A DNA stretch of 44,832 nucleotides, taken from positions 1 through 44,832 of the forward strand of contig JAJYET010000019.1 of assembly GCA_021785655.1 (NCBI GenBank), written 5' to 3'. Both the position numbers and the translations under genes were made by a program. Position 1 is the first letter of the stretch. The number at the start of each line of letters is the position of its first letter. Source of the DNA: a bacterium (GTDB lineage: Bacteria; Chloroflexota; Dormibacteria; Aeolococcales; Bog-877). Shown piece after piece: positions 1 through 7,409 of the stretch. The notes below the pieces were generated by a model. That model searched no databases. It saw only the letters and a list, made by a program, of their open reading frames with translations, and had not been told where the DNA came from.

Positions 1-472
1 CGCGGTGGCGCACAGCCATGATGAGGCCGTGGTCACTGGTCGCCGTCACCTCCAGCTCCTCCGGCAGGCCGTCGCCCTCCACCAGCAGAGAGTGGTAGCG
101 GGCCGCGGCAAAGGGCACGGGCAGACCCGCCAGCACCCCTTCCCCGTGGTGGACGATCTGGCTGACCTGTCCGTGCACCGGGCGCGGGGCGTGGCCAACC
201 CGGCCGCCCATGGCCACGGCCAGGGCCTGGTGGCCGAGGCACACTCCCAGGAGCGGCGTGGTGGGTGGCAGCGCCCGAATCAGGTCCACGAAGCAGCCGG
301 CGGACTCCGGTCGGCCAGGACCGGGAGAGAGCAGGACCCCGGCCGGCGAGCTGCCGAGGACGTCATCGACTCCGGCCCGCGAGGAGACCACGCGGACCTC
401 GTGGCCCAGCACCTGTACCTGCTGCACGAGGTTGTACACGAACGAGTCCTCGTGGTCGACCACGACGATCAC
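1..472 (-). CDS. trpG: Anthranilate synthase component II, glutamine amidotransferase (partial, 3' end outside window)
   Basis: Class I glutamine amidotransferase that releases ammonia from glutamine for TrpE in tryptophan synthesis. Translation from a GTG at 472 begins MIVVVDHEDSFVYNLVQQ, the usual TrpG/PabA start with the D-x-x-DSF motif. The nucleophile elbow GVCLGHQALA (about residues 75-84) carries the catalytic Cys. The oxyanion region LLSPGPGRPESAG is also present. The window ends before the C-terminal catalytic His-x-Glu. The GTG overlaps the trpE stop by 4 nt (GTGA, 469-472), so the pair is translationally coupled. The family also includes PabA, which can be shared with folate synthesis; the trpE partner and trp attenuator upstream favour TrpG. 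Confidence 0.93.
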   Translation of the reverse strand, partial: MIVVVDHEDSFVYNLVQQVQVLGHEVRVVSSRAGVDDVLGSSPAGVLLSPGPGRPESAGCFVDLIRALPPTTPLLGVCLGHQALAVAMGGRVGHAPRPVHGQVSQIVHHGEGVLAGLPVPFAAARYHSLLVEGDGLPEELEVTATSDHGLIMAVRHR

Positions 473-1956
473 GGGGCTCTCCGGTCAGGCTCGCCGACCG
501 CCGCCAGGATGGCCGAAGCCTTGGCCTCGGTCTCCAGTAGCTCACGCGCCGGGTCGGAGTCCAGGACCACCCCGGCCCCAGACTGCACGTGGACCTGGCC
601 ACCGGCCACCACGGCCGTGCGAATGGTGATGCAGAAATCCAGCTCGCCAGCGAAGGAGCAATAGCCCACCGCCCCGGCGTACGGACCCCTTGGAGTGGGC
701 TCCTCGGCAGCGATTATCTCCATCGCCCTCCGCTTGGGAGCCCCGCTCACGGTCCCCGCAGGGAAGGTCGCGAAGAGGGCGTCCATGGGGGTCGTCCCCA
801 CCTGGAGCTCACCCTCCACGGTGCTCACCAGATGCATCACCCGAGGGAAGTTCTGGACCGCCATGAACTCGGACACCAGGACTGAACCGGGGGCGCAGAC
901 CCGGCCCAGGTCGTTGCGCGCCAGATCGACAAGCATGGCGTGCTCGGCCCGCTCCTTGGGGTCCGCCAGAAGCTCCTCCGCCAGCTCCCGATCGTGCTCG
1001 AGGTCGCGTCCCCTCGGCCTGGTGCCGGCGATCGGGCGGCTGAGGGCTCGGCCATGGTGAACCTTCAGGAGGGGCTCCGGCGAGGAGCCGGCCAGCTCCA
1101 CTCCCGGGAGCCGGACGAAGAACATGGCGGGAGAGGGATTGGTCTGGCGGAGCCGGCGGTACAGCGTGAACCCCGGCTCCCGGGCGGGAACCGTCAGGCG
1201 GCGGGAGAGCACCACCTGGTAGATGTCGCCCTCCACAATGCGCTCCTGCCCCCGACGGACGGCCGCCAGGAATTCTTTGGCGGGGATGTTGGGGGCCGCG
1301 GCCAGCGACACGGAGGGGGCGGGAGGCACGGCCTCGCCCTGCGGCTGTCGGGAGAGCCGTCCCACCATCTCCTGGAGGATGGGAAGGGCGTCCTCGTCAG
1401 GCTGCTCGGCGGCGAGATGGACCACGAGGCAGAGCCGCCCACCCAAATGGTCGTAGACGGCCACCCGATCCAGCACCAAAAGGCTGATCGGCGGGGCCGG
1501 GGCGCGTCCACGCCCACCCGGAGCCATCTGGCCGTGGAGAAGCTGGGCGGCCTCGTACGAGAGCATCCCGGCCAGACCACCGGAACAGGTAGGAAGACCG
1601 GGCACCTCTTCGGCGGAGAGCTGCGAGCTGAGCTGTCGCAGCGCCTCTCCGACTGAAACTCCCGCGTTGACGGCGAGTCCAGGCAGCTGGCGCCGGACGT
1701 CTGTGAGCCGCGCGCCGTTGGAGTCGGCCACCACCACCGCCGCCGGATCGCCCGCCACGATGGTGAAGGGCCCGGGCATCCCGGCAAGGTCGAGGCTCTC
1801 CAAGAGGACCCCGGGACCGTCCTGCGCCAGGGCCTGGAAGGCGGCCTCGAAGGCACAGCTGCCGATCGGAAGCTCAGCCCAAACCGGGCGCAGGGCGTAG
1901 CCCTCCCGGGCGGGCAGCGAGTGGACCCCCTCCAGGGTCCCGGCGGTAGTTGCCAT
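469..1956 (-). CDS. trpE: Anthranilate synthase component I
   Basis: Chorismate-utilising enzyme converting chorismate plus ammonia to anthranilate, the committed step of tryptophan synthesis. From ATG 1956 it is 495 aa, normal for TrpE. An LLES motif near residue 50 is the part of the N-terminal domain that binds feedback-inhibitory tryptophan. PIAGTRPRG, with Ala rather than the PabB Lys, identifies an anthranilate synthase rather than aminodeoxychorismate synthase. ELLADPKERAEHAMLVDL and the C-terminal QSGAGVVLDSDP are chorismate/Mg-binding segments. A frame start at 2001 is rejected because it lies inside the terminator stem; ATG 1956 (or GTG 1959) follows GAGGGAG at good spacing. It is preceded by a trp attenuator. 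Confidence 0.96.
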   Translation of the reverse strand: MATTAGTLEGVHSLPAREGYALRPVWAELPIGSCAFEAAFQALAQDGPGVLLESLDLAGMPGPFTIVAGDPAAVVVADSNGARLTDVRRQLPGLAVNAGVSVGEALRQLSSQLSAEEVPGLPTCSGGLAGMLSYEAAQLLHGQMAPGGRGRAPAPPISLLVLDRVAVYDHLGGRLCLVVHLAAEQPDEDALPILQEMVGRLSRQPQGEAVPPAPSVSLAAAPNIPAKEFLAAVRRGQERIVEGDIYQVVLSRRLTVPAREPGFTLYRRLRQTNPSPAMFFVRLPGVELAGSSPEPLLKVHHGRALSRPIAGTRPRGRDLEHDRELAEELLADPKERAEHAMLVDLARNDLGRVCAPGSVLVSEFMAVQNFPRVMHLVSTVEGELQVGTTPMDALFATFPAGTVSGAPKRRAMEIIAAEEPTPRGPYAGAVGYCSFAGELDFCITIRTAVVAGGQVHVQSGAGVVLDSDPARELLETEAKASAILAAVGEPDRRAP

Positions 1957-1975
1957 CACTGAAGCTCCCTCGCGC

Positions 1976-2010
1976 AATAAAAGAAAGAGCCCCGGGCTCA
2001 CCCGGGGCTC
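1976..2010 (-). terminator. trp attenuator terminator (3:4 hairpin)
   Basis: On the minus strand 2010-2001 (GAGCCCCGGG) and 1996-1987 (CCCGGGGCTC) form a perfect 10-bp stem with a 4-nt loop. The T-rich run TTTCTTTTATT follows at 1986-1976. It ends about 20 nt before trpE and lies after a Trp-rich leader peptide. The segment 2008-2001 (GCCCCGGG) can instead pair with 2061-2054 (CCTGGGGC) as an 8-bp antiterminator with one G-U pair. A 1:2 hairpin GGCCC-CCTG-GGGCC sits at the end of the leader-peptide codons. All three mutually exclusive structures needed for transcription attenuation are therefore visible. Confidence 0.88.
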
Positions 2011-2046
2011 GATGTTCGCGGCCAGAGGTCGGCTACCGGCTCGCTC

Positions 2047-2103
2047 TCATCGGGCCCCAGGGGGCCAGCTCCAGCGCCAAACGTAGCCGCGAATCGAAAT
2101 CAC
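2047..2103 (-). CDS. trpL: trp operon leader peptide (18 aa)
   Basis: A short frame from GTG 2103 to TGA 2049-2047 encodes MISIRGYVWRWSWPPGAR, with three Trp codons at positions 9, 11 and 13. In the known trp attenuation mechanism, ribosomes stalled at Trp codons when charged tRNA-Trp is scarce leave region 2 free to pair with region 3 and prevent termination. Here, stalling at the first Trp codon (2079-2077) would leave region 2 (2061-2054) uncovered, while a ribosome at the stop codon would mask it. There is no Shine-Dalgarno; a -10-like CAAACT lies exactly 6 nt before the GTG, so the mRNA is probably leaderless. The frame is open further upstream, including another Trp codon just before the GTG, so the exact start is inferred. 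Confidence 0.8.
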   Translation of the reverse strand: MISIRGYVWRWSWPPGAR

Positions 2104-2109
2104 CCAGGC

Positions 2110-2139
2110 AGTTTGCCGTCTGAGGCCGGACGCCGTCAA
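2110..2139 (-). promoter_or_regulatory. Predicted trp operon promoter
   Basis: TTGACG (2139-2134) and CAAACT (2115-2110) are spaced by 18 nt on the minus strand. The first matches the -35 consensus at 5 of 6 positions; the -10 match is moderate. The predicted transcription start falls at or next to the GTG of the leader peptide. Confidence 0.55.
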
Positions 2140-2200
2140 GGCCCAGGCGCTGACCGCTCCCGGCGCGGCGACGGGCCCCACCGATTCCCGTTCTCTGCGC

Positions 2201-2206
2201 TACGAT
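2201..2206 (+). promoter_or_regulatory. Predicted -10 element of the ydbS-like gene
   Basis: TACGAT lies 8 nt before ATG 2215, with no Shine-Dalgarno between. It fits a (near-)leaderless transcript in the divergent trp/ydbS intergenic region. Confidence 0.4.
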
Positions 2207-2214
2207 GCGCCCGC

Positions 2215-2700
2215 ATGGAGAGTCCGGCCCCTGTCGATCCGGCCGACCGTTGGAGCCGCCCGAACCCGAGGTTGCTCACACTGCGACGGGGACAGATCGG
2301 AGCGGGGGCAATCGCGCTGTTGCTGGTTGGTGGTGCACTCAGCTTCACCAACCTGGCCCTCGGAGCAGTCCTGGTGGTGGCGGCGCTGATGGTTGCCGGC
2401 CTCGGCCTGGTCTATGTCGGCCGCCGCTTCCGCTCCTGGGGCTATCTCGAACGGGTTGAGGACCTCCTGGTGCGCCGAGGGGTGATGTTCGAACGGCTTT
2501 CGGTGGTCCCATACGGCAGGATGCAGACCGTGGAGGTCACCGCCGGCCCCCTGGAGCGGTCGCTGGGCCTGGCCACAGTGCAGTTGCACACCGCCTCCGC
2601 CGCCACTGACGCCCGGATCCCGGGGCTGGACCGGTCCGCGGCCGCCGATCTCCGCGACCGGCTGGTGCGCCGAGGCGAGGCCAACGCCGAGGGGCTTTGA
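2215..2700 (+). CDS. PH domain-containing membrane protein, YdbS-like
   Basis: A 161-aa protein of the bacterial PH-2 (YdbS) type. Two hydrophobic segments (about residues 27-44 and 46-66) are followed by a cytoplasmic bPH2 domain with the typical run LVRRGVMFERLSVVPYGRMQ and a C-terminal LGLATVQLHTASAATDARIPG. Family members occur next to YdbT; in Bacillus subtilis ydbST confer resistance to certain bacteriocins, but the molecular role is not established. ATG 2215 is chosen over an upstream in-frame start at 2113 because homology begins after it and a -10-like element lies between. The TGA overlaps the TTG of the next gene, so the two are coupled. Confidence 0.85.
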   Translation: MESPAPVDPADRWSRPNPRLLTLRRGQIGAGAIALLLVGGALSFTNLALGAVLVVAALMVAGLGLVYVGRRFRSWGYLERVEDLLVRRGVMFERLSVVPYGRMQTVEVTAGPLERSLGLATVQLHTASAATDARIPGLDRSAAADLRDRLVRRGEANAEGL

Positions 2701-4073
2701 GCATCGGACCGACAGGGGGAAGCCCCAACGCCTCCGGGATGGCCCCATCGTCGACCGAGGACTCAACTGCGGGGTGGGAGTCGTGGCACCGGCTCCACCC
2801 CCTCTCCCCAGTGGTCCAAGCCGGGCGGCGGCTAGTGCCCCTGGCAGTCGTCCTGGCGGTGCCCTTTCTGTCCCGGGGATCGTCCGGCAAGTATCAGAGC
2901 CTGGTCGACTCGGCCCTGGTCGGGCTGGCGGTGGTGATCGGGGCCGCAGAGTGGCTGGTCACCCGCTGGCGCGTCCAGGCGGGGGTCCTACGGCTTGAGA
3001 CGGGACTGCTGCGCCGACGGACGACCCAACTTCCGCTGAGCCGCGTCCAGTCGATTGACCTGGTGCGGCCGGGCACCGCCCGGGTGCTGGGGCTCGCCGA
3101 GGTCAGAGTCCGGAGCGGCGGCTCCCGGGAGGGCGACGTGCGTCTGGCCTACCTGGCCGCCGAGCGAGCTGAGCACCTTCGAGACGGGCTGCTGGCCCTG
3201 GTACGGGGGCACCGGCCAACCCTCGCAGGGGCCGAGAACCAGCTCGCTCGGGTATCGACCGGCCGCCTCCTCGCCTCCACCCCGCTGCGAGGAGTGATCC
3301 TCTGGCCGACTCTGGCCGCGGTGGCGTTTTTTGTCTGGGGACGCCATCTGTCCCTTGGCGCCGGCAGCGTGGCGGTGGCCACGACCATGGTGCTCGCCGT
3401 CGGCACCGGCGTAGCCCGGATCCTCTCCTCGCAGTACGGATTCGAAGTCGCCCACACCCGGGATGGGCTGCTCATCCGGGGCGGAGCCGTGGGGACCTTC
3501 ACCGAGACCTTGGCCCTGCACCGGGTCCAGGCGCTGCGGGTGGTCGAACCACTGCTTTGGCGGCCGTTCGGCTGGGCCAAGCTGGTGGCCGACGTGGCTG
3601 GAGGGCAGCGCCGCGGCGACGAGGACCGGGCCGCATCGGGTCGGATCCGCACCCTGGTGCCCGTTGCCCCCCGGGCTGACGTCCTTCGGGTGGCGGAGTC
3701 CATCGTTGGGCCCGCGGCGAGGGCGGTAGGCACCTCCCCACCCTCCCGGGCGAGGCTTAAGGCCCCCATCAGCTACCCCCTGCTTCGGGCCGAACTGTTG
3801 GACGACTACGCCGTGTCGGCGGTGGGCCGGTTCCGGCGCCTCACCACCATCGTTCCGCTGTCCAAGGTCCAGAGCGTGCGCTGGGTCCAGGGCCCCGTTC
3901 AGAGACGGCTTGACGTGGCGACCGTACACCTCGATGCGGCCGGAGGTCGCGGGACCGGGGCGGCGCTCCGGGACCGATCGACAGATGAAGCCCAGGAGCT
4001 CCTCCGACGCCTCCCCGGGCTGTGTGCCGCGGCCCGACGCTCCGTACCAGTTGGCCCCGCTCCCGTACCCTGA
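2697..4073 (+). CDS. PH domain-containing membrane protein, YdbT-like, three bPH2 domains
   Basis: A 458-aa protein with repeated units of paired transmembrane helices plus a bPH2 domain. Recognisable repeats include LETGLLRRRTTQLPLSRVQSI (about 100-120), FEVAHTRDGLLIRGG (about 249-263) and VGRFRRLTTIVPLSKVQSV (about 375-393). Each contains the family's R-x-x-x-V/L-P-L-S-(R/K)-V-Q-S core. This is the standard YdbT layout and it follows the YdbS partner. The start is TTG 2697, overlapping the upstream stop as TTGA with GAGGGG just before it; ATG 2739 is the alternative. The function is probably an envelope protein complex; nothing in the sequence shows a specific substrate. Confidence 0.84.
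   Translation: MSIGPTGGSPNASGMAPSSTEDSTAGWESWHRLHPLSPVVQAGRRLVPLAVVLAVPFLSRGSSGKYQSLVDSALVGLAVVIGAAEWLVTRWRVQAGVLRLETGLLRRRTTQLPLSRVQSIDLVRPGTARVLGLAEVRVRSGGSREGDVRLAYLAAERAEHLRDGLLALVRGHRPTLAGAENQLARVSTGRLLASTPLRGVILWPTLAAVAFFVWGRHLSLGAGSVAVATTMVLAVGTGVARILSSQYGFEVAHTRDGLLIRGGAVGTFTETLALHRVQALRVVEPLLWRPFGWAKLVADVAGGQRRGDEDRAASGRIRTLVPVAPRADVLRVAESIVGPAARAVGTSPPSRARLKAPISYPLLRAELLDDYAVSAVGRFRRLTTIVPLSKVQSVRWVQGPVQRRLDVATVHLDAAGGRGTGAALRDRSTDEAQELLRRLPGLCAAARRSVPVGPAPVP
4066..4071 (+). promoter_or_regulatory. Predicted -10 element, leaderless quinone-reductase-like gene
   Basis: TACCCT lies exactly 6 nt before ATG 4078. It overlaps the end of the preceding gene, and there is no ribosome-binding site. 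Confidence 0.35.
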
Positions 4074-4077
4074 GCCG

Positions 4078-5025
4078 ATGCACGCCCTGACCATCGCCTC
4101 GGGCCGGCTGGACTGGTCACCACGCCCCGATCCCGTGCCCGAGGGATCCCAACTCCTGCTGGGGGTGAGGGCGGCCGGGGTGAACCCGGCTGATCTGCTC
4201 CAAGTCCAGGGCCACTATCCCCCTCCCTCCGACGTGCCTCAGGACATTCCCGGCCTGGAGCTGGCCGGCACGGTGGTGGAAGTTGGCCCCCTGGCCCGTC
4301 AATTCAAGGTCGGCGATCGGGTCATGGGCCTCGTCGGCGGAGGCGCCCAGGCAGAGCTGGCACTGGTCGACGAATCCGTGGCCTTGCCGGTTCCGAGCGA
4401 AATCGACTGGGCAAGCGCGGGGGGGTTCATGGAGGCGTTCGCCACCGCCTACGACGCGCTGATCGGTCACGGTGGGCTCACCTTGGGGGCCAGGGTTTTG
4501 GTGACCGGGGCCGCGGGGGGCGTCGGCACGGCGGCGATTCAGGTGGCGGCAGGGGTGGGCGCCGAAGTCACAGCATCGGCGCGGAGGACGGAGTTCCACG
4601 CTGAACTCTTGGAGCTGGGCGCGCACCGGGTGATGGTGCCCTCGGAGGCTTCTGGGGCCGGGCCCTACGACCTGGTGCTGGAGCTGGTGGGAGGGCCGAT
4701 GCTCTCCTCGCACCTGGGGCAGCTGGGGACTCGGGGACGCATGGTGGTCATCGGCGTCGGTGCCGGCCGGCGGATCGAACTCGACCTCTCCCTGCTGATG
4801 GCGCGGAGGGCCGCGATCGTGGCGTCCACTCTGCGCGCCCGCCCCCTCCACGAGAAGGCGGCGCTCGTCCGCACCCTGGGAGAGAGACTCCTCCCCCGGC
4901 TGGCCTCGGGCCGCCTGCGCGTCCCGCTGGCCGTGACCTTTCCCGTTGCCGAGGCGCCCGCCGCCTATCGGAGGGTCGGTGAGGGCGGGAACCTCGGCAA
5001 GGTGGTGCTGCTCCAAGGCAGCTGA
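4078..5025 (+). CDS. NADPH:quinone reductase-like medium-chain dehydrogenase
   Basis: A 315-aa zinc-independent medium-chain dehydrogenase/reductase of the quinone oxidoreductase (QOR) group. The N-terminal GroES-like domain contains AAGVNPADLLQVQGHYP (about 32-48) and PGLELAGTVVEVG (58-70). The Rossmann domain has the nucleotide-binding GAAGGVG (144-150). The Zn-binding Cys/His residues of alcohol dehydrogenases are absent, as in QOR enzymes. Members reduce quinones or other activated carbonyls with NADPH; the substrate here is unknown. ATG 4078 follows the previous stop by 4 nt and lies 6 nt after a -10-like TACCCT, so it may be transcribed both by readthrough and separately. Confidence 0.85.
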   Translation: MHALTIASGRLDWSPRPDPVPEGSQLLLGVRAAGVNPADLLQVQGHYPPPSDVPQDIPGLELAGTVVEVGPLARQFKVGDRVMGLVGGGAQAELALVDESVALPVPSEIDWASAGGFMEAFATAYDALIGHGGLTLGARVLVTGAAGGVGTAAIQVAAGVGAEVTASARRTEFHAELLELGAHRVMVPSEASGAGPYDLVLELVGGPMLSSHLGQLGTRGRMVVIGVGAGRRIELDLSLLMARRAAIVASTLRARPLHEKAALVRTLGERLLPRLASGRLRVPLAVTFPVAEAPAAYRRVGEGGNLGKVVLLQGS

Positions 5026-5062
5026 CCGGCCCGGGGGCAATCGCCCGCCCGCCGTCGGTTGC

Positions 5063-5068
5063 TAGAGT
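5063..5068 (+). promoter_or_regulatory. Predicted -10 element, leaderless hpt
   Basis: TAGAGT lies exactly 6 nt before ATG 5075. The 49-nt gap before hpt has no Shine-Dalgarno. Confidence 0.5.
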
Positions 5069-5074
5069 TAGTTC

Positions 5075-5728
5075 ATGGAGGCCCCACCGCCGACCCGGCA
5101 GCTCGAGGTGCCGGAGTTGACGGTTCCGGCACCCGAAGCGGTGGGCCAGCTGGCCTTCTGGAACGATGTCGGAGTAGAGCCGGTCCCGGTGCGAGAGATC
5201 GCCAGCGCCGAGATGGTGCGCGAGCGAGTGGCGGCCCTGGCGCGGGAGATCGCCCACGACATGGGGGCGGAGCCGCTGACCCTGGCAGTGGTCCTGCGGG
5301 GGGCCTTCGTGTTCGCCGCTGACCTGGCCCGGGAGCTGATCGTGAACAAGATGGAGAACCTGCTGGTCACCTTCTTCCATGCCAGCAGCTACCGGGGCAC
5401 CAAGGCCTGGCGGGCCCCGGTGATCGAGGAACTGGGCGACCCCAGCACCGATGGCCGGCAGACCATCCTCATCATCGACGACATCGTCGACGCCGGCCAC
5501 ACCGCCCAGGCCATGATCAACCGACTCGCGTCCCCCACCCGACGGATCGAGTACTGCTCGCTGCTGGACCGGCCCGAGGCCAGAGAGGTCCCGGTCCATC
5601 CGCGCTACGTGGGGTTCCACCTGCGGGGACCGGGCTTCGTGGTGGGCTACGGCCTCGACTACGACGGCAAATACCGGGAGCTTCCCTATCTAGCTCAGTG
5701 GATCCCACCCCCGCCCACCGCCGGCTGA
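5075..5728 (+). CDS. hpt: Hypoxanthine phosphoribosyltransferase
   Basis: A purine salvage enzyme joining hypoxanthine (and usually guanine) to PRPP. The type I phosphoribosyltransferase PRPP loop is ILIIDDIVDAGHTA (131-144), with adjacent acidic residues. VVLRGAFVFAADL (72-84) is the pyrophosphate-binding loop, and the late segment VGYGLDYDGKYRELPY is typical of HPRTs. At 217 aa it is about 35-40 residues longer than usual, because of a Pro-rich N-terminal extension ending near residue 36. ATG 5075 is the first start and follows a -10-like TAGAGT by 6 nt, suggesting a leaderless mRNA, so the extension is probably real. It is convergent with a nucleobase permease that could supply its substrate. 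Confidence 0.93.
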   Translation: MEAPPPTRQLEVPELTVPAPEAVGQLAFWNDVGVEPVPVREIASAEMVRERVAALAREIAHDMGAEPLTLAVVLRGAFVFAADLARELIVNKMENLLVTFFHASSYRGTKAWRAPVIEELGDPSTDGRQTILIIDDIVDAGHTAQAMINRLASPTRRIEYCSLLDRPEAREVPVHPRYVGFHLRGPGFVVGYGLDYDGKYRELPYLAQWIPPPPTAG

Positions 5729-5755
5729 GCGGGGTGGGGCCGGGCCCCACCCCGC
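5729..5755. terminator. Bidirectional hairpin between convergent hpt and nucleobase permease
   Basis: Perfect 12-bp arms, GCGGGGTGGGGC (5729-5740) and its complement (5744-5755), flank a 3-nt loop directly after the hpt stop and 9 nt from the permease stop. It has no T-run, but it is very GC-rich and well placed to terminate both transcripts. Confidence 0.7.
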
Positions 5756-5764
5756 CGCGGAGCG

Positions 5765-7231
5765 TCAGACGGGGCTGGTGACCCCGGCGGTGGGGGCTTC
5801 CATCTCGCGCTGTACGGAGAGGCGGGCGAGGACGAAGTAGACCAACCCACCCACTATGATGCCCAGCGCCCAGCTGAAGTCGGCTCCCCCCGTGGCCTTG
5901 GAAAGCGGCCCCACGAAGGGCGGGAAGGAGAAGGCGGCGTCTATCCAGATCATCGCCGCGGCCATCCCCAGCCCCTGGGCCACCAGCGCCCGCCAGTTGA
6001 ACCCACCGGCACGCCAGTAGATGCCCCCTTGCCGGCTGCCGAGGTCCGTCGGCCGGTAGCGACCCCGTCGCAGCAGGTAGTCGACCATGACGATGCCAAA
6101 CCAGGGCCCGAGCCAGACCACGATGTAGTTGAGGAATCCGGCCAGGTCGGTGTAGAAGTTGCCCTTGAAGATCACCAGGGCGGTCACTCCCCCCGCCACC
6201 AGGGTGTCGATGACCACGGCGCCCCAGCGCCGCACCGGAACGCCCAGGGCCTGGAGGGTGACTCCCGAAGAGTAGAGGTCAAGGGAGTTGATGGCGAACA
6301 GCTGAGGCAGCGCCAGGATCAGGAAGGGCCAGAAGAACCAGCTGGCAAACGACGCCGGAACGCCGGTCACCGCCGTGACCTTGGGGCTGATGGTGAACGC
6401 TGCGGCCCCCAGGAGCTCCAGCAGGATCGAGGGGATTGCCCCGCCCAGGGTCGCCGCCCAGAAGGTCTTCGCCCGACGGGTGGCGCGGGGGAGGTAGCGC
6501 GAGTAGTCGGCAGCGTTCTCAGTCCATCCCAGCCCCCCCGCAGAGACGATCAGCACCACCGCCGTGGTCCACACCGCCCAGGACGCCTGCTGGTGGAAGT
6601 GACCAAGATTCACGTGGGGGATGACCAGCACCGCCATCACCGCGAACACGACGATGAAGACGAAGGAGAGGTAGCGCAGGGTCTTGGTGATCATGGCGTG
6701 GCCCAGGAACGGCACCACGAACTGGATGGCCACCGCCGCCAACACCAGGGCGATCTTCAGCCCTGTGCTTCCGGCGACCCCTCCCCGGGCGAACATGGCG
6801 AGGGCCACCAAGACGACCAGCACGATCCCCTCGATCTCAAAGCCGACCTGGGTGATCCAGTTGAAGAGGGCCACCACCCGATTGCCGTTGAGCCCGAACG
6901 GGGCGCGGGAGACCATGAAAGCAGTGGTCCCGGTCTCAGGACCCAGCAGGCTGGCGAGGCCGAGGAAGGCATAGAAGACGTTGCCTATCAGGATGGCCAG
7001 CACGGCCTGGCCGAATGACAGCCCGAAGGAGATGATGAGGGCACCGTAAACCAGGAACTCCACGTTCCAGATCCCGCCAGCCCAGAGCCAGAAGAGCGCC
7101 CTTGGCGTCATCTTCCGCTCCCCGTCGGGGATCAGCTCGATCCCCCGCCTCTCCACCTTGAAGGCGGAGTAGTCCTCGCCGGCGCCCGTGAACGCGCTCG
7201 GGTCCAGGTCCATCGGTTGACTGGTGGCCAA
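5765..7231 (-). CDS. NCS1-family nucleobase:cation symporter (purine/cytosine permease)
   Basis: A 488-aa inner-membrane transporter with about 12 hydrophobic segments beginning near residue 44. The N-terminal cytoplasmic stretch RGIELIPDGERKMTPRALFW and first helix WLWAGGIWNVEFLVYGALI resemble cytosine/purine/allantoin permeases (CodB/NCS1). APFGLNGNRVVALFNWITQVG is the conserved TM3 region, and LGWTENAADYSRYLP (TM6 region) matches the family signature containing N-x-x-D-Y-x-R. Members co-transport a nucleobase or hydantoin with Na+ or H+; the substrate cannot be read from sequence. TTG 7231 is chosen because it follows GGAGGGG; ATG 7213 is the alternative. Longer in-frame starts would lie upstream of the predicted transcription start. 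Confidence 0.88.
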   Translation of the reverse strand: MATSQPMDLDPSAFTGAGEDYSAFKVERRGIELIPDGERKMTPRALFWLWAGGIWNVEFLVYGALIISFGLSFGQAVLAILIGNVFYAFLGLASLLGPETGTTAFMVSRAPFGLNGNRVVALFNWITQVGFEIEGIVLVVLVALAMFARGGVAGSTGLKIALVLAAVAIQFVVPFLGHAMITKTLRYLSFVFIVVFAVMAVLVIPHVNLGHFHQQASWAVWTTAVVLIVSAGGLGWTENAADYSRYLPRATRRAKTFWAATLGGAIPSILLELLGAAAFTISPKVTAVTGVPASFASWFFWPFLILALPQLFAINSLDLYSSGVTLQALGVPVRRWGAVVIDTLVAGGVTALVIFKGNFYTDLAGFLNYIVVWLGPWFGIVMVDYLLRRGRYRPTDLGSRQGGIYWRAGGFNWRALVAQGLGMAAAMIWIDAAFSFPPFVGPLSKATGGADFSWALGIIVGGLVYFVLARLSVQREMEAPTAGVTSPV

Positions 7232-7301
7232 TCCTCTCCCCTCCTGATGGGCTCTACCGCACCGCCGTCTCCACTCCTGCAGGCCTTCGCCCGCTCCGCA
7301 C

Positions 7302-7330
7302 ATTGTCGGCCATATCTAGTGGCGTGTCAA
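7302..7330 (-). promoter_or_regulatory. Predicted promoter of the nucleobase permease gene
   Basis: TTGACA (7330-7325) and GACAAT (7307-7302) are separated by 17 nt on the minus strand, a consensus housekeeping arrangement. The predicted transcript would have a leader of roughly 65 nt ending in a GGAGGGG ribosome-binding site before TTG 7231. Confidence 0.7.
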
Positions 7331-7409
7331 CGCCCCGGCCACAAGATGCTGCGTCGGCAAGGCCGGCGGCGGTGGGGTCAGCTCCAGGCACCCGCCCCCG
7401 CCGCAGCCC

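Noticed and set aside
2104-2130. Longer trp leader peptide starting upstream of 2103
   Set aside because: The frame is open upstream with an extra Trp codon, but the predicted promoter would start transcription at about 2103, so upstream codons would not be transcribed. Retained only as an uncertainty.
6029-7018. Long plus-strand open frame (329 codons) opposite the nucleobase permease
   Set aside because: Composition is His/Gly/Asp/Arg-rich with no domain or membrane pattern, and the minus strand encodes a clear NCS1 transporter. It is a GC-rich shadow frame.
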